A stretch of 64,000 nt of DNA from Rehmannia glutinosa (Eukaryota; Streptophyta; Magnoliopsida; Lamiales; Orobanchaceae). Each line of letters begins with the position of its first letter. The first letter of the stretch is position 1. The translations under genes were made by a program, and so were the position numbers. Where the stretch lies: the NCBI GenBank assembly GCA_016081115.2, contig CM071930.1:39469335-39533334 (forward strand). The letters are read 5' to 3'. The notes beneath the pieces were generated by a model that had not been told where the DNA came from, did no database searches, and was given only the letters and a program-made list of their open reading frames with translations. Positions 21,701 to 33,600 of the stretch are shown one piece after another.

Positions 21701-23360
21701 TAACTTACTCCAACTTGATGTAAGATGGTTGAGAGACCATCCACGTAACTTATCATTGGAGATATAAGAGAAGGTGTCAAAACAAGATACGTAACTCAAC
21801 AAGAAGCAATGTTCACATGCTTCATCTCGCAAATAGAGCCCCCAAAGACGTATCACAAGCATTGGACGACACACATTGGATTCAAGCTATGCAAGAAGAG
21901 TGAATCGGTTTGAAAGAAATAAAGTATGGGAATTAGTGCAAAGACCCATACATCAAAATGTTATTGGCACCAAATGGGTGTTCGTAAATAAGATGAACGA
22001 GGAAGGTTCGTGGTAAGAAACAAAGCAAGGTTAGTAGCCAAAGGATATTGCCAAGAAGAAGGGATAGATTTTGATGAAACATTTGCCCTGTAGCAAGATT
22101 GGAAGCTATAAGGATGTTTCTTGCCTATGCGACTCACAAGGATTTCATTGTATATCGATGGATGTAAAAAGTGCATTCCTAAATGGTTTATTGGAAGAAG
22201 AAGTGTATGTTGAACAACCTCCAGGATTTTGAGTAAGACTCTTGGAGATAAGGTATACAAACTCAAGAAAGCTCTATATGGATTGAAACAGGCACCCGTG
22301 AGCATGGTATGATACTTTGTCACAATTCCTAACCGAAAATGGATTCACAAAAGGAAAAGTAGATAGAACACTTTTGTAATTCAAGACAAAAAGTGTATAT
22401 CGCTTGTTCAAATATATGTGGATGACATCATTTTTGGATCCACAAACAAAGAGTGTGTGAAAAGTTTTCAAACCTCATGCAAAGTAAATTTGAAATGAGC
22501 ATGATGTGAGAGTGACATTCTTCCTTGGACTCCAAGTGAAACAAGTGAAGGATGGAACCTTCATAAGTCAAACAAAATACTCCAGAGATTTAATGAAGAA
22601 GTTTGGTATGGAGGAGAAGTCTTCGTAAAAATACCAATGAATACATCGGTCAAAATGGACATGGATGCGGATGGCAAGCCTCAGTAGATCAAACAAGATA
22701 CGAGCACTTATTGGATCATTGCTCTATCTCACAAGCAAGCGGGCCGACATCACCTTTTCTTTGTAGGTGTATGTGCAAGATTTCAATGCTCCAAAAGAGA
22801 GCCATATGACAAAGAATGACTAAGAGAATATTGAGATACTTGAAAGGAAGCCAAGAAGTAGGCTATGGTATCCAAAGTAAGGTGGATTCAAGCTAATTGG
22901 CTATTGATTTCGACTATCTTTGGATGCGGAGCGGGACAGAAGAGCAGTAGGCACATGTCAAATGCTAGGAAACAAGTTGATTTCCTGGTTTAGCAAGAAG
23001 CAAAATTCAATAGCCACCTCTGGTGAGGCAGCGGAATACATAGTCATGGGCAAACATTTGTTGTGCCCAAGTCCTATGGATGAGACAAAGGTGAGAGACT
23101 ATGAAGTTGAGGAAAAAGAAATTCCAATCATGTGTGATAACACAAGTGCAATTGCAATCACTCAAAATCCTGTGTTGCACTCAAGAACAAAGCACATTGA
23201 TGTCAGATATCACTTCATAAGAGATCATGTTGAAAAGAAAGACATCATCTTGGAATATATCTCAACTGATAAACAACTGGCTGACATCTTCACACAACCA
23301 TTATGTGAATCAAGATTTGAAGAACTCAAGCATGAGTTGGGGTTAATTGAGCTGAGTTAA
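21701..23360 (+). pseudogene. Copia pol, reverse transcriptase and RNase H part, frameshifted
   Basis: RT begins near DVRWLRDHP (21718 on) and VQRPIHQNVIGTKWVF (21940-21990). The catalytic YVDDIIFGS is at 22410-22440. Single-base and short losses shift the frame several times between 21990 and 22900. The RNase H end is open for 146 codons (22920-23360), with SWFSKKQNSIATS, the CDNTSAIAI motif and the terminal GLIELS shared with the minus copy. A 17-A run (23373-23390) follows the stop. Confidence 0.87.
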
Positions 23361-23934
23361 GATTGAGAAAAATCAAAAAAAAAAAAAAAAAGAAATGGAA
23401 CACAAAAAAAAAAAAAATGAAAAAGAGCTGAACACACAAATCACCAAGAATCATTGTATCGGAAAAGACTGACTATTTACACCGAGTCGGTGATAGCCGA
23501 GTCACTAAGAGAATCGTGAGAAGAAGAGTTAAATCGCCTAAAGGATAAGCCGAGTCACTTATGAGCAAAGTGACAAAAATGCAATCGTTTTGACTAAGCG
23601 GGAATGTTTTAAGGAATACGTCAAAGATAATGATGATGTGTACGACATAAAGCCGCACACCAAGCTTATGATTGGATATAAAATTTGCCGCATTAAATAC
23701 GAGACATTAAATGCTAAATAAGCGTGCAAAATCTAAGCCGTTGATTTCGATCACATTTCAAAACCACCCGCACGCCCTTTCATAAACCATACTTAAACCA
23801 TTTCCGTCCGTTTTCTCTCTCACACTACCAAAACTGTTCATCTCTTTCTCTCAAAAGCAAAGGCAAAAATTCTCTCGAAACCCTATCTATCTTCAAATCA
23901 ATCTCTTAGTTTTTCTTTGATAAAATCCTGAAAA
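23361..23934 (+). promoter_or_regulatory. Leader/putative internal promoter before the third reading frame
   Basis: 574 bases without coding capacity separate the RNase H stop from the next ATG (23935). The last 120 bases are CT-rich with TTTTCTCTCTCACAC and AAATTCTCTCGAAACCC, like a plant mRNA leader. In the minus-strand relative the same place has a clear TATATATCC box about 140 bases before the ATG (35452-35443); here that site has decayed to CATACTTAAACC. Promoter function is inference. Confidence 0.4.
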
Positions 23935-26900
23935 ATGGCACCAACCTACGACTTTGTCAAATTAGGGAAGCAAATCCACAGGGTCTCTTGTGGATTTGAG
24001 GTATGGTGAAACAGGGTCCGACGACACCCTAGTGAAGAAAATCGCCGACAAATTGGAAACGACCGGCTGAAACCATTTCTCGGCGTTAGAATATCCGATG
24101 ACCTATGTGGAGGAGGTCGCACAATTCTACGTGAATGCCGAGATTCACGATGAAGGAATAAAGTCATCTGCTCACGGAAAACGGTGACTATCTCTCGCCA
24201 AGATTTGGTGAACATTGCTCACTACGCCAGAAGGAGCATCGAGATTAACGGCCGATGTAAACCTGGCCGATGCTTGGAAAGAAATAGCCAAGCCCGACTA
24301 TCCGATAAAATAGTGTACACACAAGAAACAAGAGATGGCTGAAGGAGGATTATCACAAGTGTTGGACATAGTTGCCAAATGTATTGACATCAAATTTGGA
24401 CTTTGACCAATCTGTTTAAAGCAAAGCTGATTGTAATGGCTGCAATCATCGCAGAAAAAGAAGATAAACGGGCCGAAGTTTGAGTTTGTCTACAGCAGAC
24501 TCGCGTAACGTAGGGAACAAATCCTTCAAGGAAGATGGCTCATTTGGAGGATCCCTAGGATATGGCCTAGTGATTGGCCGGTGATGGAGGTGAAAGGAGT
24601 CCCTCTTAGACATGGGAAGGCATTCCATGTTAACAAGAGGATGTTCAGAGCAAACCTCTCTCGGGCGCAAAGAAGAGAGCCTACGCCAAGAGAGCCGACA
24701 CGAGTGTGGGGGAATCGGTGACTCAAGATACTGATTGTTTCCTCTCCACCCAAGAAGAAAGCTGCGCCCCGCAGCTGCTAAGAAGATCTGCCCCTGCCCG
24801 CAAAGAAAGAAAGCCAAACATGCTCCCGCCCGCAGCCGTGTCTCCTGCCATCGCAGCAGCGGTCGAGAAGGACTCACAAATACCTTCTCCGATCGTCAAA
24901 AAGAGGAGAAACCGAGAAGCCAAGACGGCCCGCTCCTCGAGAAAAAGACACAAAGCACGGCCCCCGCCGCCCTAGACTCGAGAAGAAACCGTCTCTCGAA
25001 CCAGAAATCCCTCTCGGTACAAACTAGAGACGAAGAAGAATCATCAAGCACTCCGAGCTTGAGAAACCGGGCCGAGTCGCCCACTCAACCGAGCGAGATA
25101 CACGGAGACTGCTAGAGAAGTAGAGTCTCCAAATGAAATTGATGAAAACGACCAAGTCTCTTTGAAGGCGATCATCAGCAGAGGCAACTCAAGACACAAT
25201 TTGTAGTGCACACAAACAAACACAAGAAGGAGCCGATAAAGCGGATAGTGATGTGATGATCCTATCTCCACCTTACCCGGACATCCAAAATCGTCTGCGT
25301 GAGTGGAGAAATGGAAGTTGAGTAAATCAAGGGAACAGTTCCAACGGCCCGAGTTTATAGAAGAAGAAGAGGAATGTTAAACTTCCTTCGACTAACCATG
25401 CGTGCTCCCAAAGATTGGATGAAGACAATCGCATGACATCCTGCAGATCTTCAAGGACAAGGAGAAAGAAAAGCAAGCGAGAGGAAGCCGAGGCACGTGA
25501 GAAGGCAAGCATCCGTCCCTATCTCCCGCACACGAACACACACATCCTCTCCTTGATGTCTTCTCGACGATGATGATGAGATCCGGAGAATGCCGCCGCC
25601 ACGAGAAGAGTTGCAAATGCAGCAAGCATTGCATGAATCCGTAATCCTTCACGAGCAAAGATCGATGGAGGGACCAGGAGAGTCCTCCATAACACGGTGA
25701 AATTGATCCAATGGGAGTGGTTCAAAGAAATCGCCATCTGTTGTTGCCGCCACCACTTCCCCTGACTCACTCGGAAGAAGGCAATAAGGGACTTGGCGAT
25801 GAAACCGGGATAGTGGGGACCCCGTCGAGCCAACCCCTATTGAAGGTGTTTTACCACTTGCCCAACGGCTGAACATTCAATCGAAACAAATGGAGAGCTT
25901 GGAGACGAGTGACCCCATTCCAAGTCACTCACCGGGTGCGCACCGAGGGGAAACTCCCTCCCTCCAGCGGCAAGGTCGGAGGATGCCGCAGATGACTCCA
26001 CAACGAATCAAGGAGGCGAAGTAGAGAAAATACAAACACAACAAGAACAAAGCAAGTTGCCATCAACGAAGCTCGCAGGCGATTGAGATGTCTCGGTGAG
26101 GTGCCAAATCGCTGAAGGCTAATGACGACGCGCGATGCAATCGAGGCACGAGGAAGGAACAACCCCGGGAGTTAACACTCTTGGCGATGAAAGTGCAATC
26201 CATGGGGTTGAGACTCCAATGGATGCCACCATAGAAGACCCTAAGACAGTGAACCGTCGAAAGGGAGAACCAAGTGCCTCGGCTGCGCAGTTGAGATCGG
26301 GAGGTAATGAAGGCCCGGGAGGTTGAGACTTCCGGGGGGTAAAGAAGTCAAGTAGAGAACATCCCTCCCGCTATCATCGACCCATCCGAGAAGGAGATAA
26401 GCGCACTTCATGATTCCCAGGATAATCCTCGATGTAACCTTTCCGGGATCGGAAGGCGAAGAAGAAGTCGAGTCATCCCCCGTGATGCATCCAAAAGACT
26501 CATTGCGGATGTTCCAAGCACGAGCAAGTCGATCCCAAGACTACTCGTCAAACATTTAATTTTGATGATGAGCCACCAATGGAAATCTCATCATCGTCCG
26601 ATGACGCTTCGATAAGGCCGAGGACCGTCTACTCAATTGGAAAAATCATTTGAGACCAACGGTCGTTGAGAGATATTTGAGGCTCGCAAGTCGGGTCCAC
26701 TTAACAACAAAAACCAACTGAGAGTCCACTACGCAGCTCCTCAAGCCGCAGCAGGTCGATTCCTAAAAGAACTTCACGCGCACCACTCATCATCGAACAA
26801 ATCCCGGTTGGCGGTGATGAATCCTTTATAGAATCTTTTCCTTTTTCCCCGGAGGTACCCGACCTCCATGAAGAGTCGAGAACGAACGCACGCTACCACG

Positions 26901-28550
26901 CACCAGCCCCGCTTTTTCCATCAGGCACCATTGTTCCGGTGATTATGATTTTGACGTTTGCATGGCCATCACCGCAACGGAAGAATCAATCAAGTCCGCG
27001 AAGTGTTCAAGGCATTATTCGCCGAGATTGAACGGATGGAGAGGCATCGACCTCTATGGACATGCGATCGACAACAGAGATGCCAATCTCACTGCTGGCG
27101 ATTTAAGAGGCATAACAGTCCGGATCGAGAGAATGGTGGCAAACAAAGAAAAACAATGCGTGTGGAACAAGTTAGATACTTCAGGACATTGTTCAACAAG
27201 CTGGTATGGAGAGCTGAAAATGCTGATGCAAAAACGAAGCTGAGAGAACATATTGAGCACATGCATGAAGCTCACATTGCCGAGATAAAGCTGCTGCGTG
27301 AGCAAAACAAGAGTGATCTACAGCGTTTGGAAGAAACCATGAATACAAAATTCAGCCTTCTCATGGCTGAGATGAAGCTGATTTCAGCAGAGTCCAACGC
27401 TACTCGATCCGAATTTCGTGCTGCATACTCTGCAGCAGACTCAAGACAAAACTCAACTATCAGCAGGCTCGACTTCCTGCTTGCAAGTCTGTTTCCAGGC
27501 GTTCCTCTCTCCTTTGATGATGCCAAAAAGGGGGAAGAGGAATACCTAAAGGCGCAAGGGGGATCTGAAGTTGAGAAGGAAGGAGCAGTTGCGAAGGGAA
27601 AATCAGCTGAGGAAGTGTTGAAACAAAAGAAAGGAAAATCACTTGAGGGGGAAGGATCGAAAGATGTGACCTTGATGATTGCACAAACCCCTCAACAGGG
27701 TCTCACACGGTGACATTATCAGAAGCAAACTCCCGTGACTCGCCACTCCAACACTCTGCTATATCTATGGCCTGAAAAGAGAAAAACAATTGAAGCAGGG
27801 ATGAAGAAAGTGGAAGGAAGAATGGATGCCCGGGTTATGAACATCTTGAAAGAACATGGAGGCATTCCGAGACGAGAGACACTTATGCCATTTCGGATGT
27901 CGGGACAGAGCCACGATCGTTGATGAATTTAAAACGCTCACATCTCAAGGATACTTTGCAAAAATGTCTATGGCTCAAGCTTGGGACTTGTATCTTGGGA
28001 AAATGGTCTCACGTTATGTGAAGAAGCCGACAGACAGCAGCAGACTACACGACGATCGCTCACTTTGGTCACTCCGGTCGGTCACTCATTTGGAAAGAAG
28101 AAGACCCCAAGACAATACACGCCCAGGTAGAGGAAAAAGTAGTGGTGGAGGAAGAGGTTTGCAGACCAGGCCTCGCCCAAAAATATTGAATACGTAGATC
28201 CAAGAAAGAAAGGAGGGATCTACGGGATGGGCTTGACCAAGTAGCAAATTTGCAAGTGGCTAAAAGTAACGCCGAGTATGCAAAAAGAATAGAAGAAGAA
28301 AACAAGAGACAAACTCAGCTATGGGAGGAAAGACAGGAAAGAATAAGAAGAGATGAAGCCGCTGCCGAGGAAGGCATATGAAAAGAAAAAAAAAGAAGCG
28401 GTGACGATGAGAAAAAGAGAAGAAGAGAAGAAGATCTTTGAACAAGATGAAAGAAGGAGACAAAGCGAAGGAGATGAAGTTTTTTGTCCACCCCTTCGTG
28501 TATTTTATAATGTAAATACATACAATGTAAGTCTTCAAATAAAGTCGTAA
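23935..28550 (+). pseudogene. Long third reading frame of the SIRE-like element, about 4.6 kb, frameshifted
   Basis: Starts at ATG 23935 (MAPTYDFVKLGKQIH). The N-terminal part resembles the plant transposon protein domain seen in retroelement ORFs (PMTYVEEVAQFYVNAEI, about 24094-24145). It then has a basic Lys/Arg/Pro/Ala-rich stretch (24640-25110), an acidic Glu-rich part (25330-25560), Ser/Thr/Pro-rich low complexity (25900-26900), a well-preserved coiled-coil segment open for 251 codons (26958-27713), a Gly/Arg patch (GGGRGLQTRPRPK, 28145-28185) and a charged helical tail (28260-28480). SIRE elements carry an 'env-like' ORF here, but I see no signal peptide or membrane anchor and do not call it envelope. 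About 1500 codons would be far longer than usual. Confidence 0.6.
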
Positions 28551-28732
28551 ATTCTTTATTTTCTCGTGTAGACAAATATGTGCTCGATACACCTTGTAAA
28601 ATTGTGTAAAAGAACAAGAATGTTATGATCAATAAAAGGATTGATTTTGCGCATACATTCTATGTCAATACACTATCTCAGTATGTATCTTTGCTATTTG
28701 CATTTTTGAATGGTTTAAGTTTTGGCATCATC

Positions 28733-28746
28733 AAAAAGGGGGAAAT
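28733..28746 (+). other. Polypurine tract of the plus-strand Copia element
   Basis: AAAAAGGGGGAAAT directly precedes the 3' LTR start TGTTAGG at 28747, the place where plus-strand DNA synthesis is primed. Confidence 0.88.
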
Positions 28747-30315
28747 TGTTAGGAAATTTATTGTTTAGATTTTGATGAATGCCATGTAAAACTTAGAATA
28801 GGAAGTTGGCACCCCAATTCTTGTTGTAAAATGCATTGTAAAAATTAGAGTGGCCAAGCCGAGTTATGTCGCCTACGACCTAACATGCAAGAAGACAATC
28901 AAGACTAGAAGGAAGACTCTGCGAGACAATTTGAGTATGGCAAAGAAGAGTAGACGGGAACTCTATCAAGAAAAGCCGAGATGCGGTGAGTGGAGTATCG
29001 TCAAGTCAACTCGAGAAAAGCCAAGTCTCAAGTTGAAGTGAAAGAAGAGTCATCCAATGATTGGAAGCGACTCCAAGTCACCCGGGAAAGCAAGGAAATG
29101 CGGTCAAGTCGAGATAATCGTAAAAGATCCGTTGCACGTAAATCAAGAGATTTACTTAAACAAGTAATATCTCCATACCACCTTTCTCGGAGTGCTCGAT
29201 CCGAAGCGTGCAAAAGGAATGAACCAATGGGAAGCACTACACCGTGTCGAACTACGAAAAGGTGAAAGAACAATTCATACGAGGAAATGGCAATTCCAAG
29301 GATCGCAACAAGACAAGCCAACGATCGCAAGTGACTTTAAAAAATAAGCCTATCTCTTCAACGGGCAAATTTTTGAAAGATCACTATAAAAGGCCGAGGA
29401 GTTTGTTTGAGTGACTAGAGTGATACAAGTGACAAGCGACACAAGTCACGACCTGAACTAAAAACGTTCAAGCAATTATTAGAAAATCAAACATTCTCAA
29501 TCCTCAAGCCTACACTACGAAGAACATCAATCCAACACTCACCGTGAAGGAAAGATAACTTCAATCCATTGAAGAGGAAAATCTTGAAAAATCAAGGGGT
29601 CTACATTCCACGAAGGATTGAAGGAAGGTTCAAGGTCGAACCAAGTCTTAAGCTTTTGGAGGGCTTCGTGATCAAATCCAAAGAGCTTGAGCAAGTGAGT
29701 CTGTAGTAGCAAGGCACTGCCTGTGAAGAAGAAGCCGAGTCGCACGAGAAGCCGGTGAGTGATCAAGGCGTCTCAGATCGAGTCCCAAAGGATCAAGTCA
29801 TTTGTGTGATCAAGACTTGTATCCGGACTGTTACCACTTTGTATTATGATCATTACCTAGTGGATTCCTCCAGAGTTGGAGAAGAGAGGAGTAGAAGAAT
29901 TACCCCATCTTCGAACCTCTATAAAAATTTCATTGTGTCATTTACATTTCAAAGACTTTAATTCCTCGTGCATCTTAATCTGTTTATATCTCACGATAAA
30001 TTTGCTATCCACCGATAATTTAAGTACTAAACCAAGCACTAAATTCTTGCTTAATCAAACTTAAGGGTGTTAAGTCTTCCGCTGAAAACAAAACCACGGT
30101 TGAGTTAATTTAGAGCCAACGGTGAGTTATTCCATCAATGGCTCGTTGAGTCTCGTTGAGAGACTAACTCTACTTGATTGACTAAATTGATGTCCATCAA
30201 GGACACATGGTATGTAGTATCAACTCGTATATTTAAAAGGACTAAATCGAAAATTTGGTAAGGTTTATTCAACCCCCCCTTCTAAACCTTACACTTACAC
30301 CCCTTGGGACCTACA
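28747..30315 (+). repeat. 3' LTR of the plus-strand Copia element
   Basis: 1569 bp, TGTTAGG...GACCTACA, colinear with 15922-17580. Compared with the 5' LTR, many differences are losses or alterations of CTG/CAG (for example AGGCTGAGG to AGGCCGAGG near 29391, GGACTGCAAC to GGATCGCAAC near 29298). The polypurine tract lies on its left and the TTGGC duplication on its right. Confidence 0.92.
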
Positions 30316-30517
30316 TTGGCCATACTCAGCTGTTCCTCAGCGGAGTCTTCACTTCACATCTTCAGTTGACTTCTTGTATTTCCAGGCATAGCTGACTTGA
30401 CTCAACTTATACAACCCTATCTATTACAATAAGAATTACAAGGAAAATAGGGTGCCAACTTTCTAGTCTAAGTTTTACATAGCATTCATCAAAATCTAAA
30501 CAATAAATTTCCCAACA
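30316..30517 (-). repeat. 3' LTR of the minus-strand element, second piece
   Basis: Continues the LTR interrupted at 15921. Its minus-strand start is TGTTGGGAAATTTATTG (30517 down), homologous to the plus LTR start at 15922. TTGGC at 30316-30320 is the target duplication. Confidence 0.9.
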
Positions 30518-30531
30518 ATTTCCCCCTATTT
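30518..30531 (-). other. Polypurine tract of the minus-strand Copia element
   Basis: The reverse complement reads AAATAGGGGGAAAT immediately before TGTTGGG, matching the tract at 28733-28746 apart from one or two bases. Confidence 0.85.
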
Positions 30532-30699
30532 GATGATGCCAAAACTTAAAACATACAAACAAAATGCAAACAGCAAAGATACATACAGACAATGCAGTAA
30601 CAAGGAATGTATTCGTAGAATCAATCTTTTTATTGATCATAACATTCTTGTCCTTTACACAGCTGTTTACAATGTGTATCATAGCAATCAGAGCATACT

Positions 30700-33600
30700 T
30701 ATGTCTACGCAAAATACAAATTTTTCATTAAATGTACAGAAGACTTGCATACATATGTATTTGCACAGGTAAAATACATGAAGGGGTTAGCAACAACACT
30801 TCCTTGCCTTCGCTGCCTCCTTCTTTCTTCTTCAGCTCTGTCTTCATCAGCTCTCTTTCTTTTCTTTTCATCTTCAGCTGCTTTCTTCTTTTCGTAATCT
30901 CTCTTCGCAGCTTCATCTTTTCTTTTTCTTTCTTGTCTTTCTTGCCACAACTGAGTTTGTCTCTTATTTTCTTTTTCGATTCTTTTGACATACTCAACAT
31001 TTTTCCACTCCACTTCCAGATTGGCTATAGCATCATATCCAGTCCAGTAGATCCTTCCTTTCTTGCCTGGATCTACATATTCAATATTTTTGGGTAGAGG
31101 TCTAGGTTTAAAGCTTCCACCTCCACCACTTCTTCCTTCTTTTCTGGGCGTATATTGTACCGGAGTCTTCTTCTTACCAAATTGAGTGATCGCTAGTAGT
31201 CTCATTGTCTATCGCCTTCTTTGACTTCGGACCTTTCTCCCAGTACAAATCCCAGGCTTGGGCTATGGACATGTTTTTCAAATATCCTTCGAACTCGAGC
31301 GTTTTGAATTCTTCAACAGATCTTGGCTCTTGTCCGTCATCTGGAATGGCATCTGTGTCTTTTCCTACCGGAATGCCTCCGAATTGTTTCAACATTTCTT
31401 CAACACGGGCATCCGTTCTCTAGTCGAACTCTTCCATCTCTATTTCTACAATTTTCTTCTTATGAGACATAGGCACAACAGAGTGATGGAGCGGCAGAGT
31501 CACGGGAAGTTTGCTGATTATGTTAGCTGTGACATGACCTTGTTGAGGGGTTTGTGCAATCATTAATGTCACATCTTTTGACCTTTCCCCCTCAACAGCT
31601 TTTCCCTTTTCTTTCCTCTTCTCAACAGATGTTTCTTTCTTCTCTACAATAGCTGTCTCCTTTTCCTTCTCAACAACCGTCTCCTTCAACATCTTTTGGT
31701 ATTCCTCTTCCCCCTTTTTGGCATCATCAAAGGAGAGAGGAATCCTGGAAACATCCCAGAAAGCATGAAGTCCAGTCGGTGATAGTCAATTCGCTTGAGT
31801 CTATGTGTGAGTATGTTATTCGAAATTCGAGCGGGTGGCTTTGGACTCGGCCGCCACAGTTTCATTTCAGCCATAAGAAGGTCTGAATTTGGCATTCATA
31901 TTCTCCTCAACGCGTGAGAAGTTCTTTTCGATGAAATTCACGCATCAACTCCATCTCGGTTGTATGGGAGGGATGCAATCTCTCCATATAGGTTTGCATC
32001 CTCGCCTTCATGTCGTATTGTTCGGCAGACCCGGATCGGCATTCATTTGTATAGTGCCTTGAAGTAGCGAACTTGCTCGAGACGCATGGCACTCTCTTGT
32101 TGAGACCATTCCCTTATCCTACCACCACTCCGCTCGGGTCTGGCTTTGTGAGAGTGGAATCTCTCGTTGTCTCAGGTGCATGTCGAGAGAGGCTTGGTGC
32201 CGTTCAATCTTCTCAATCTCTTCATAGATCTTCTTGAAGAATTCACGCATCTCGCCTATCGACTTGAGTCACCGCCGCCACTCTGATCGAAATTGAAATC
32301 AATCGCACAATCGAATCAGTAGGGATTACGGGATCTTCTTGGGCAGTGTAGAGCTTCTGTTCTCTTGCAGTCTCTTCTTCGAGCACGGGCAACTCACGAG
32401 AAAAAGAAAATACTTCTTCATATGCATCATCTCGCACTTGAGATATTGTGCGCGAGGTGGTCTCTGCTGCAGCTCTGGTAGCCTGCGCAGTTGAAGTTGT
32501 GTGGCAGCTGGGGCAGTTGAATGTTTTTGCCCAGCTGACTGAGCCTCAGTTGTCTTAACAGCTTCTTTGTTCTCAGTAGGTTTTTCCATTTGAGTAGACT
32601 AGTCCTCTGATGTATCAACAACGTCATTGGATGATGATAGAACCTTGGGGCTTGGTTCATCATCAAAGTTGAATGTTTGATGAGCAACTTTGAAACTTGA
32701 CTGATTCGTCTGCGGAAGAACATCCTCAGCTGGGTCCTTGTGATGTGCAATAGGGGTGGACTCAGCTTCATCTTGATCCCGTAAATGATATATCGGGGTT
32801 GTCTTGGGAATCATGAAGTGCACTTATCTCCTTCTCGGATTCTTCAATGTGAACAGGGAGGGATGTTCGTGTTTCTTTCTCTTTACCGGGGAGGTCTCAA
32901 CCACCTCGGGCCTTCAATACCTTTAGCGAGACTCAATCGCAGAAAGGCCTTCTACATTCCCCTTCGCTGGACACATTTGTCTTAGGGTCTTGGATTATGG
33001 CATCCGAAGGAGTCTCAACCCCTCGATTGCACTTTCGGTGCCCAGTGTTAACTCCGGGGCATTTCCATCCTGTGCCTCGACTGCATCAACCGTGTCCTCG
33101 GCCTGCAAAGCTGTTGGCACTTCAGCTGGGACAGACTCAACTATCCAAGCTTCGTTAGTGGCAACTTGCTGTTGTTCTTTTTCTTTCGCTTTCTCCACTT
33201 TGCCTCCTTCCTTCATAGTGGAGTCATCTGCGCATCCTCCGACCTAGGCTGCGGTGAGTGAGTTTCCCCTCGGTGGCACACCGGTGGAGTCGATGGTGGG
33301 GTCACTCTGCTCCAGACTCCCGACTGTTTCCATTGAGTGTTCAACCATGGGGACAGGTGGTAAGACACTTTCAATAGGGGTTGGCTCAACTTGGGTGCCC
33401 AAGTTCCCAGTGTCATCGCCAAATCCCTTAGATCCATCATCTGAGTGAACTGGAGAAGTGGTTGCAGCAATAATCGCGGGCAATCTGTTGTACCACTCCC
33501 AACGGATCAATCTCCAGCTGAGATTTGGAAGACTCTCCAGGTCCTTCCTTCAGCTGTTGCTCATGCATTAATTTGGATTCCAGCATGGCTTGCTGCATGT

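Larger units (their letters stand above)
15922..30315 (+). mobile_element. SIRE/Maximus-like Copia element, plus strand, complete layout, 14,394 bp
   Basis: The element starts TGTTAGGAAATT at 15922 and ends GGGACCTACA at 30315, flanked by the 5-bp duplication TTGGC (15917-15921 and 30316-30320). Both LTRs, a primer site, gag, protease, integrase, RT, RNase H, a long third reading frame and a polypurine tract are present in order, but every coding part has frameshifts. It interrupts the LTR of the older minus-strand relative; joining the two flanks restores the LTR sequence. The LTRs differ by many small indels as well as substitutions. Confidence 0.93.

Noticed and set aside
24446..25115. Several overlapping open frames on both strands
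   Set aside because: They are shadows of a Lys/Arg/Ala/Pro-rich, GC-biased part of the third reading frame; no domain in the antisense frames.
23935..28550. Calling the third ORF a retroviral envelope
   Set aside because: No signal peptide, membrane span or cleavage site is visible; the 'env-like' label of the SIRE lineage is positional only.
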